Positions 5,914-12,172 of a DNA stretch of 12,172 nt are shown here, one piece after another. The notes under the pieces were generated by a model that saw only the letters and a list, made by a program, of their open reading frames with translations, did no database searches and had not been told where the DNA came from. The position numbers and the translations under genes were made by a program. Within the stretch, counting starts at the first letter, position 1; every line of letters begins with the position of its first letter. This DNA comes from Candidatus Gottesmanbacteria bacterium RIFCSPLOWO2_01_FULL_49_10 (GTDB lineage: Bacteria > Patescibacteriota > Microgenomatia > UBA10105 > UBA927), in assembly GCA_001781025.1 (NCBI GenBank), contig MFJZ01000032.1, positions 44,882 through 57,053 on the forward strand, read 5' to 3'.

Positions 5914-6720
5914 ATGAGAAAGTTTATGTCTATGGCAAAAAGAAAACAACATACGCTCCCCAAATGGATTACTATTGCTATAGCAGTGGCTTTGCTCCTT
6001 ACAATAGTTGTGCTATTTAAAATAAAGACACAACAATCTCCCCGGCTTGAATCTGGATATCAAACCTATCAGGATCCCACGTATGGTCTTACTATCCAAT
6101 ATCCTGGTGAATGGGAAATCCGCAAAGACACGCAGGTTTTTGAAAACGGTGATGCAATAGCTTTTGGAATATCCGGACCCACTCAAAAGAAAAATACAGA
6201 ACTCACAGATGGAGCGCAGGTTGCTATCGCAAAACCATTTACTATCAAAACTGATCTACCTACCTGGATAAAAGAATATTTTCCTCCCCAAGCAACATTG
6301 TCTAAAATGACCCTTACACAGCAACCATTTGAATCGGTTGAAAATTGTTCTCGTCTCGGCTGTATGACCTACTATTTCACAGTGGTTAATAATCAAGTGA
6401 ACGGCGCTGCAATATTCACAGAGGGACCGGATAAAGACAAAATGGTCTATGAAAATGCCACGCTGTATATGCTTAAATCTCTTAGGTTTACTGATACAAA
6501 AAACGGAGGCGTTTCAAAAGAAGAGGCAATTACCAAAGTTAAAACGTTACCCGATGTCATAGATTACCTCAAGCGCGTTCCTCAGGGGGTGGTCGCAATA
6601 AATGGCGAAGAAGATGACACCTTCCTAATCCAAGTCTATGAATTCAAAAACGGACACACGGCAACATATAACTGGTACAGCATTGACAAAGCCACGGGAG
6701 TCGTAGAAAAACAGTTTTAA
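5914..6720 (+). CDS. Membrane-anchored PsbP-like protein with PepSY-like C-terminus
   Basis: A 268-residue protein with a basic N-terminus and one membrane helix (about 18-36); the remainder is predicted outside the membrane. Residues about 50-193 resemble the PsbP-like domains common in hypothetical bacterial surface proteins, with the opening pattern YQDPTYGLTIQYPGEWEI and closing KSLRF. Cys145 and Cys150 could form a local disulphide. The last part (about 200-268, SKEEAITKVKTLPDVIDYLK then TYNWYSIDKATGVVEKQF) looks like a single PepSY-type repeat, a fold often linked to peptidase inhibition; this is a pattern judgement. Two further in-frame ATGs follow the first (residues 5 and 7); I keep the first because it fits the -10 at 5899. 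It is the only plus-strand gene and stands alone, convergent with the 845-residue gene. Function unknown. Confidence 0.82.
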   Translation: MRKFMSMAKRKQHTLPKWITIAIAVALLLTIVVLFKIKTQQSPRLESGYQTYQDPTYGLTIQYPGEWEIRKDTQVFENGDAIAFGISGPTQKKNTELTDGAQVAIAKPFTIKTDLPTWIKEYFPPQATLSKMTLTQQPFESVENCSRLGCMTYYFTVVNNQVNGAAIFTEGPDKDKMVYENATLYMLKSLRFTDTKNGGVSKEEAITKVKTLPDVIDYLKRVPQGVVAINGEEDDTFLIQVYEFKNGHTATYNWYSIDKATGVVEKQF

Positions 6721-6735
6721 TTCCTCAATTTGTTC

Positions 6736-6755
6736 TTGTGGTACCAATGCCACAA
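6736..6755. terminator. Hairpin between convergent genes, possible bidirectional terminator
   Basis: TTGTGGTA at 6736-6743 pairs with TGCCACAA at 6748-6755 (eight pairs including one G-T) around a four-base loop CCAA. It lies 15 bases after the plus-strand stop and beyond the stop of the convergent minus-strand gene. Neither side has a U run, so intrinsic termination would be weak. A second hairpin (AGGCTTG at 6771-6777 with CAAGCCT at 6787-6793) overlaps the minus-strand stop codon and is followed by only three U residues. Confidence 0.3.
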
Positions 6756-6791
6756 TAACTACTGTCGCAAAGGCTTGTGTGCTTTGCAAGC

Positions 6792-9329
6792 CTATCGAGG
6801 CTGGACAGCCCCGCCAGAATTGCCGCTGCCTGAATTACTATTATTTGTCCCAGTGCTTGAACGCTGCGAGCCAGAACTATTTCCTTGTTGTTGGTCGTTT
6901 CCATCAGATTGGTCGTCTTGTTCGGGCTCCAATGTTGGATCTGGCGTAACTTGCTCGCCGTCATCCTGAGGATCTGACAAATCTGTTTGCCCTGAACCTT
7001 GGGAATTGGCTGGAACGGACTGTTGAGATGTAGAGCCGGAATTTTGTTGAGCTGACTGCTGGGCCAATTTTTTTTCTTCTGCCACACGCCACGCTTGACT
7101 GGTACCGATATCTTTTTTTAGATCCCAATATACCTGATATGGGGTACGCCCCTCTTTTTGGAATACCTCTGAGCCGATTGTAGCCATAAAATGCTTCCAT
7201 TTGCTCTGGTATGAAACCGAACGATCAAGAAATGTTGACCTGGCATCGGAAGCATTCTCAAAAAAATCCAAGAGGAAGGCAGGAGGAGCATCATTGGGAT
7301 CGGGAGGAGGTATTTCCAGAAAACTAAACTCTGAACCGCTAGTTTTGTCTATGAATCTCAGCTTTGGGTTTTGCTCTAAAATACCAGCAGCAACAGTTTC
7401 CAGGTTTGGTTTGCCCAGCATTTCATTAACAGTTCTATGGGAATAGTAAAGATACGCTTGTTTATCGTTTGAATCGCTCAGGGTAAGATCGCTTGGCGGG
7501 ACTTCATTTGAAGACACTTCTCTGGGGAGCGGATTGCCACTTGAGTTTGGAGTGACCTCAGACTGACTGCAACAAACTACAGTGGCCTGTGGCTGATTGA
7601 AGAGCACATTTTCTACGCCAGCAAGTTCTGCCGCTTCCGCCTTTGACCAGCTGGTTACGACAAGCGGTTGATTATTGGCGGAATCGACCGCGTGTTGAGC
7701 CCTTAACACCGCCATTGACTGGTCTGCCGATTTTCTCTCAATTTCAAATACAATGTTTCTATTCTCCGTTTTCCAGGCGACATTGGTCTCTTGCCCGTTA
7801 CTATTCCAACCTCGTTCGACTAAATAATGAGTTTGATACGGACCTTCTCTGAAGCGAACGATGGTCATTGGCGAGAGTTCCCGTTCCATAATCTCCTCAA
7901 ATTTTTTTAATCCCTCACCAATAAGATTATTAGGGACTCTATTGGATTCAAAGTCATTCTCCAACATTTTTATGTACTTTAACAACGATTCTCTATCTGT
8001 CCCAACGGCCAAAATAGTTTGCACTTCCTGAGCAATGTTATACGTGTTGTCACCGGTCTTTTCAGTCTTTGCAAATTCCAGTGCTACTTTGCGTTTTAGT
8101 TCAAAGGCGGGATTTACTGGTGATTGTGCAAGGACTGGTCTGATAAATTTAAAACCTGCGTTGGCCGATTTTTTCTCTGCTTGCAGTGGTGTCAGACGAA
8201 CTACCGAACGAATTGCCTCACCGGGCTTAAGGCTAGTTTCCAACCAACCGAATCCGTAATCCGGATGCAAGACAACAAAGGCTACCTGACCGCTGAGAAT
8301 ATTTTCAAAAAGCATTTCTCCCGATTGATTGGTGAGTCCGATGGCAACCGGCACAAAGGAGTTGGCATTCAGCCGATAAACGAGCGCTTTACTGAGCACC
8401 TGGTTCTGGGGACCAACAACCACTAAACGCACCGTAGCAGGTGGAAGCGCGGAAAGAGTGACCGACGAGCGGGAGGCAGGCACTTGAATTGTTTCATAAC
8501 CGAACGCAGATATATTGAGAGTATCTTCGGGAACCGCCGAAATGGTAAATGTCCCGTCAGATTTGGCGACCGAAACTTTATCCTTGACCGTAATCATTGC
8601 GCCTTCTATAGATTTGCCACTTTGATCTATGACGTTTCCCGAAATACTTTTAGCACCTTCGGAAATTGTTGACGAGTCAGGGTAGCGCACTAAAATAGAC
8701 ACAACATAGAGTCCAAATAAAAGGCTAATACCAGCGAAAATTATCAAAACTTTTTGGAATAACGGCTTGTTTCCAAACCACAATCTTACCTTACTAACAA
8801 TCATAGCTGACGATTTTTTTATTTCTTTTTCGCCTTCCTTACTAGAGTCCCTTTTTTGATTGGGTTCCTGTATTTGCAGTTGCTGCCATAACAGTAAACT
8901 TACAACATCACCTACGAGCAGAAGAAGGACAGCAATAATTGGCGCGATATCATAAAGAGTCAACGTAAATGTTCCAGGGCGAAGTTGGTACATGAGAACA
9001 AAAAGAATAAAAGTATTGACAATCGTTGCGCCCGATGCAATTTTATAATTTGATTGAGCTTTTGTGAGGAATAATATAACCGGGACAATAATCAGGAAAA
9101 TAAACAAAACAGCAAGAACGTTTCCTTCTAAGGCAAACATTAAGCCGCTTTTCCCACCAAGCATAGAAGGTAACCAAGGTAAAAGCGCTAAGATAAAAAC
9201 GGCAAGATTGATGCCAAGGGCGGATTTACGAAGACTGTCGAGTTTTTCTTTGGAAAAAGAAAAATAAAACGTCTTCAGCGCCCAATATGATACGATTCCC
9301 CACGCTATCCAAAAAATAGCTGTTTCCAT
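6792..9329 (-). CDS. Six-helix membrane protein with carboxypeptidase-regulatory-like domain and disordered tail
   Basis: An 845-residue protein I cannot name. Five hydrophobic helices (about 3-22, 37-57, 66-88, 99-117, 127-149) are followed by a charged cytosolic loop (about 150-190) and a sixth helix (about 192-213). A large extracytoplasmic part comes next. A CarboxypepD_reg-like beta domain covers about 228-293 (SISGNVIDQSGKSIEGAMITV, then SDGTFTI, FGYET). A second beta domain covers about 298-380. An alpha/beta region without known motifs (about 400-750) includes a Cys-Cys pair (586-587). From about 755 the chain is Gln/Ser/Gly/Asp-rich low complexity and surely disordered. It starts 4 bases after the stop of the 103-residue gene and is the last gene of the operon. 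Such beta domains usually act as binding or structural modules, so a role in anchoring or assembling cell-surface structures is an inference. Confidence 0.85.
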   Translation of the reverse strand: METAIFWIAWGIVSYWALKTFYFSFSKEKLDSLRKSALGINLAVFILALLPWLPSMLGGKSGLMFALEGNVLAVLFIFLIIVPVILFLTKAQSNYKIASGATIVNTFILFVLMYQLRPGTFTLTLYDIAPIIAVLLLLVGDVVSLLLWQQLQIQEPNQKRDSSKEGEKEIKKSSAMIVSKVRLWFGNKPLFQKVLIIFAGISLLFGLYVVSILVRYPDSSTISEGAKSISGNVIDQSGKSIEGAMITVKDKVSVAKSDGTFTISAVPEDTLNISAFGYETIQVPASRSSVTLSALPPATVRLVVVGPQNQVLSKALVYRLNANSFVPVAIGLTNQSGEMLFENILSGQVAFVVLHPDYGFGWLETSLKPGEAIRSVVRLTPLQAEKKSANAGFKFIRPVLAQSPVNPAFELKRKVALEFAKTEKTGDNTYNIAQEVQTILAVGTDRESLLKYIKMLENDFESNRVPNNLIGEGLKKFEEIMERELSPMTIVRFREGPYQTHYLVERGWNSNGQETNVAWKTENRNIVFEIERKSADQSMAVLRAQHAVDSANNQPLVVTSWSKAEAAELAGVENVLFNQPQATVVCCSQSEVTPNSSGNPLPREVSSNEVPPSDLTLSDSNDKQAYLYYSHRTVNEMLGKPNLETVAAGILEQNPKLRFIDKTSGSEFSFLEIPPPDPNDAPPAFLLDFFENASDARSTFLDRSVSYQSKWKHFMATIGSEVFQKEGRTPYQVYWDLKKDIGTSQAWRVAEEKKLAQQSAQQNSGSTSQQSVPANSQGSGQTDLSDPQDDGEQVTPDPTLEPEQDDQSDGNDQQQGNSSGSQRSSTGTNNSNSGSGNSGGAVQPR

Positions 9330-9333
9330 AGTA

Positions 9334-9645
9334 TTATCTCATTCCCGCAGTAAACAAAGCTGCAATAACGGCTGTCGCAAAAAGAGAAACTGCCATGCTA
9401 AATACATTTAATCCAACTGCAATAAACGATAAATACCGCGTGGTCATATAGGGGTGCGCAGTAATTTTTTTCTTACCGACTCTTCCTTGGTATCCAAGAG
9501 GAATGACCACTTTTTTCTCGGGCATCTTAAGGGACAAGACGGCGAACATAAGACCGGGAATGGAAAGAAACAAGCTAAAAACGCCGGTCATCGACATGAC
9601 AAAAGAAACTATCCCCAATATATAGGATGCAATTAACTTCGCCAT
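9334..9645 (-). CDS. Small multi-pass membrane protein, DUF4190-like
   Basis: A 103-residue protein that is mostly hydrophobic: two closely spaced helices at about 5-40 (GIVSFVMSMTGVFSLFLSIP region), a basic polar segment at about 42-70 (KMPEKKVVIPLGYQGRVGKKK), and a long hydrophobic stretch at about 71-100 that may be one long or two short helices. The first helical hairpin, with its Gly/Pro-containing turn, resembles DUF4190-type proteins; the match is by eye. The start ATG at 9645 lies inside the upstream FecR-protein gene, overlapping it by 13 bases in another frame, and has no ribosome-binding site, so translation is probably coupled. The downstream 845-residue gene begins 4 bases after the stop. 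Likely an accessory membrane partner of the neighbouring surface proteins. Confidence 0.78.
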   Translation of the reverse strand: MAKLIASYILGIVSFVMSMTGVFSLFLSIPGLMFAVLSLKMPEKKVVIPLGYQGRVGKKKITAHPYMTTRYLSFIAVGLNVFSMAVSLFATAVIAALFTAGMR

Positions 9646-11825
9646 TTTGTTTTTTTAACTTTAACAGTCTTATTCTCCCTTCTTTTGAAGAAGAAAAATA
9701 CTCCTCCGATAATAACTACTAGAACCGCTCCAACCAAAATAAGTTTTGTGATTGAAAGTTTTTGAACAACGACAACTACCCCAGGCTTATTCCCATCCGG
9801 AGTAATTATTGTTATCTTCCCGTCTTTGGTTACAACTTCTACTTTTCCCTCATAAACTCCAACCAGCGTTTGCTTTTTTTCTGGATCGTTTTTGACCCAA
9901 AAATGCGTACCTATTACTATTAATTCAAGAAAATCTGTCTGGATGCCGAATTTTTCTTTCTTATTGGCTTGTTTGACCTTAACCTCTATCTCTCCTTTAT
10001 TAAGTTTGACCATTCGTTTTAGCTCTTGAGTTTTTTCATCCTGGGTTGGTTTTAAAAACATAACTTCTGATTGAGGAGAAACATTAATCACTGCCCCAGA
10101 GTCAGCAGCCCATGAGTATCGAAGCTGAACCATATCAGAAGTAGATTCCATAACAGAGTCAATATAGGTAATAAACAGGGGTGTATCGCGACTGGTAACC
10201 GGAATAAATTGGTTCAAATCAGGACTGTTTAGCTGTCCTTGTCCTTTGACAACCGTAATATTTTCCTTATCCGGGAAGACATAATTTGGTAAAAATGCCC
10301 ATGCTTCCTCCTCATCTTTCACAGTAATCGCAGTTTTTAGCTCAGACGGGAGCTGCGAGCCGAGCGTGCCTCCAAATATGTCCTCAATTGTTAACTGTTC
10401 AAGGGCACCAGGACCCCACAGAGCGTGCTCATAAAATATATCCACATATGCATCTGCAAAAAGTTGTGGTATGTCTGATACTGCTTTTAATTTAAGCCAG
10501 GCCTCAAAAGGATTGATGGCAAAAATATTAAAAGGATTATTATCTTCGCCGGACTTGTTTTGTTTTTCTTGTTGTCCAGTTTGATCAGATTGAGGTTGCC
10601 GAGATTCTGCTTGCTGGCTTTTTTGATTAGTTGATGAACTATCAGATGCTTTCCCCCCGCAAAACTGCTGTAACTCTTTTGCTTCACTTAATGCTTGCCA
10701 ACCCTCCTTAGTCATCCCCATAACTTCATCCATGCGAGCTGCTTGGCTTTTATAATTGTCTCCTGTAGATTGATAGGCTAATGCATACCATGTATGAGTA
10801 AGAGTAATAACGCAGTTTCCTAATTTCCCTGCTGTACGGCCAAAATTACCGGAGGCGAGGAAATTTGGTCGCCCCTCTACACTGTCCAACTTTACTGTCC
10901 GCATACTGTAGGTATCACCCGAAACACTCTGATCCTCTACCTTAACAGACTCATCTGCTTTGAGTGAGGAAAGTTGGTCTTTGGCTTCTTCCTGATTTTG
11001 AAAATATGATACATTTATTTCAAAACCGGTCTTTGCTTCGCCTTCACTGTCATCAGTATCATACCGTATTCCCCCTATATCACAGGAATCACCGCTTACT
11101 TTACTCACTGTTTTCTTTTTCGAAGAAAATTTCCAGCCAGATATATTAGATATACTCCCCTGTCTAGGACCCCCTATTGTCAATCCGTCATCATCGGAAA
11201 GACTCTCCCAAAATTTCTGACAATCAAATGAATTTGGATTACCACCTATTACTTTAGTCCGCATATCCGAAATCGCATTTCCCCAAAACTTAAAAACATC
11301 AAATACATTATTTTTTTTGTCCTCTACCGGAAGTTGATCTGTCTTATCTTCAACGGAAGGTATTGGTATTGGCACTGATGTCGGTGTTACTTTGATGATT
11401 TGAGGTGCCTGGGTAGACGAACCGTTTATTCTCGTGTATGAGCCTGTTTCTTGGGATTCATCACCTGATAGAGAAACACAGCTATTTTGATCATACTTAA
11501 AGTTCGTATACGTAATGGTAATCGAGTTCCCATCCGGGGATATTGTCCCATTCACAGTAATATATCTTTCAAGATTAGGACACCCTCTTGCAACAATAAT
11601 CTGCCTTCCTACTACAGTATTTCCCGTGATAGTGCCTTCAAAAGAAATCTTTCCTTTTATATCACCATCTGTTGCTATCAAAGTAAGGCTGTTTCCGGAT
11701 TGCTGAGCTTGGAAAGAATAACCAAAGCCTGACCAGGAACCACTAAGATTTAGTGCTGCTGAAACAGGTGTAGCGAGGACTAACCAGTATAGTAGAAAAA
11801 CTATATACAGCATGCTTTTTTTCAT
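9633..11825 (-). CDS. Large surface protein with FecR-like domain and C-terminal membrane anchor (copy 2)
   Basis: A 730-residue relative of the protein at 3354-4472 with a different, larger outer part. A signal peptide (1 to about 23, ending TPVSA) leads into a beta-rich domain (about 25-133, LSGSWSGFGYSFQAQQSGN; possibly lipocalin-like, one Cys pair 82/116). A Pro-rich linker follows (about 139-170). A second domain (about 173-392) has four cysteines (202, 248, 338, 389). Then come a low-complexity linker containing QPQSDQTGQ (410-418) and a helical segment (about 429-515). The FecR-like domain (about 570-685) has VIGTHFWV (637-644) and YEGKVEV (658-664). One membrane helix (about 691-713) and a basic tail (KRRENKTVKVKKTKWRS) complete it. 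Its ATG overlaps the metallopeptidase stop as ATGA (11822-11825). The FecR domain should be extracellular. Function unknown. Confidence 0.86.
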   Translation of the reverse strand: MKKSMLYIVFLLYWLVLATPVSAALNLSGSWSGFGYSFQAQQSGNSLTLIATDGDIKGKISFEGTITGNTVVGRQIIVARGCPNLERYITVNGTISPDGNSITITYTNFKYDQNSCVSLSGDESQETGSYTRINGSSTQAPQIIKVTPTSVPIPIPSVEDKTDQLPVEDKKNNVFDVFKFWGNAISDMRTKVIGGNPNSFDCQKFWESLSDDDGLTIGGPRQGSISNISGWKFSSKKKTVSKVSGDSCDIGGIRYDTDDSEGEAKTGFEINVSYFQNQEEAKDQLSSLKADESVKVEDQSVSGDTYSMRTVKLDSVEGRPNFLASGNFGRTAGKLGNCVITLTHTWYALAYQSTGDNYKSQAARMDEVMGMTKEGWQALSEAKELQQFCGGKASDSSSTNQKSQQAESRQPQSDQTGQQEKQNKSGEDNNPFNIFAINPFEAWLKLKAVSDIPQLFADAYVDIFYEHALWGPGALEQLTIEDIFGGTLGSQLPSELKTAITVKDEEEAWAFLPNYVFPDKENITVVKGQGQLNSPDLNQFIPVTSRDTPLFITYIDSVMESTSDMVQLRYSWAADSGAVINVSPQSEVMFLKPTQDEKTQELKRMVKLNKGEIEVKVKQANKKEKFGIQTDFLELIVIGTHFWVKNDPEKKQTLVGVYEGKVEVVTKDGKITIITPDGNKPGVVVVVQKLSITKLILVGAVLVVIIGGVFFFFKRRENKTVKVKKTKWRS

Positions 11826-12172
11826 AACGTGGTTTTTTCCGTTGACTGATAGTTTGAATTGAAATACTTATAGAGTTCCGACATTTCACTATTTATTCTA
11901 TTAGATTCTGCCACCTTGGCGTTATGCTGGGAAACTATATTATTGAACTGAGGCACCAAACTATTGTAACCTGCTTCATCACCAGCTTTTTTGTATTGAT
12001 CTAGTTGAGTGTTCAATGCCGTAAGTTTACTCTCAAATAATTGAATTTCATTTGACAGCTGAATCATTTTCCGAACACGTGTTCCCAATCCCCCCTGTTC
12101 GTAGAGAGATACGACTCCTGCCCGATTAGTGAAGTACTTCGCGTAATACGTTTCCAACTCTGGAGATATATC
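11822..12172 (-). CDS. Membrane metallopeptidase-like protein, C-terminal part (copy 2)
   Basis: The final 116 residues of a gene that enters from beyond the right edge; its frame is open to base 12172 (DISPELETYYAKYF). It aligns without gaps to residues 207-322 of the protein at 4475-5443, with about 65% identity by hand, including GGLGTRVRK and the coiled coil SKLTALNTQL / KKAGDEAGYNSL. The HExxH motif of the full-length copy would lie outside the window, so catalytic intactness cannot be judged here. Its TGA stop shares four bases (ATGA) with the start of the next gene, a strong sign of translational coupling. It is the first visible gene of the four-gene operon running to 6792. Confidence 0.88.
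   Translation of the reverse strand, partial: DISPELETYYAKYFTNRAGVVSLYEQGGLGTRVRKMIQLSNEIQLFESKLTALNTQLDQYKKAGDEAGYNSLVPQFNNIVSQHNAKVAESNRINSEMSELYKYFNSNYQSTEKTTL

Noticed and set aside
5880..5963. A 28-residue N-terminal extension of the small minus-strand gene, from an ATG at 5963.
   Set aside because: It would overlap the start of the divergent gene and read through both predicted -10 elements. The added residues (Cys-, Phe- and Ile-rich) do not fit the soluble domain that follows, and the ATG at 5879 is a sensible start.
6771..6793. Seven-pair hairpin at the end of the 845-residue gene as an intrinsic terminator.
   Set aside because: It overlaps the stop codon, has a nine-base loop and is followed by only three U residues on the minus strand.
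6725..7087. Open frame of 120 codons on the minus strand overlapping the end of the 845-residue gene.
   Set aside because: It is the shadow of the Gln/Ser/Gly repeat-like coding sequence in another frame, with no domain or start signal.
1..12172. tRNA, rRNA, CRISPR array, transposase or phage genes.
   Set aside because: Reading both strands gave no such signals; nearly all sequence is accounted for by the listed coding regions and no gene-free stretch exceeds 100 bases.

Overview
The window reads as a compact bacterial chromosome segment, most plausibly from the Candidate Phyla Radiation (Patescibacteria, perhaps a Microgenomates-type lineage). This rests on style rather than on any marker gene. 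Genes are closely packed and often overlap or sit 2-4 bases apart. Several proteins are membrane-anchored with no familiar name. The HlyD-type adaptor carries an insert, in the hairpin region, of a kind I recall from this radiation. TGA ends at least two genes (at 3354-3356 and 11822-11824), so the code is table 11 and not the TGA=Gly code of Gracilibacteria/Absconditabacteria. There are no rRNA, tRNA, CRISPR or insertion-sequence signatures.

Layout, right to left, since most genes are on the minus strand. (A) 12172-6792 is a four-gene minus-strand run: the C-terminal part of a membrane metallopeptidase-like protein (entering from outside), a 730-aa signal-peptide/FecR-domain/membrane-anchor protein, a 103-aa multi-pass membrane protein, and an 845-aa six-helix membrane protein with a carboxypeptidase-regulatory-like beta domain and a disordered Gln/Ser/Gly tail. 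Consecutive genes overlap by 4 and 13 bases or are 4 bases apart, so this is almost certainly one operon. (B) 5914-6720 is the only plus-strand gene, a membrane-anchored protein with a PsbP-like part and a PepSY-like end. It is convergent with operon A and divergent from a small soluble unknown (5505-5879). (C) 5443-3354 is a second copy of the two-gene cassette seen in A: an HExxH metallopeptidase with a C-terminal coiled coil, followed 2 bases later by a FecR-domain membrane protein. (D) 3271-1 is a response regulator, its histidine kinase, a HlyD/MacA-type adaptor and the start of a MacB/LolD-type ABC ATPase, that is, a two-component system driving an export pump.

Two observations stand out. 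First, the metallopeptidase + FecR-membrane-protein cassette occurs twice, about 7.3 kb apart. The 116 comparable peptidase residues align without gaps at about 65% identity, and the FecR partners share the FecR/transmembrane/basic-tail end and an identical nine-residue linker. The gene order is conserved although the N-terminal ectodomains differ completely, which suggests a modular cell-surface system with exchangeable outer domains. Second, the regulator gene and the adaptor gene are each preceded by a direct repeat of CTGA with 11-bp period, at exactly the same distance from a -10 element, with the start codon only 7-8 bases beyond that -10. This predicts that the response regulator activates both its own gene and the exporter from leaderless promoters.
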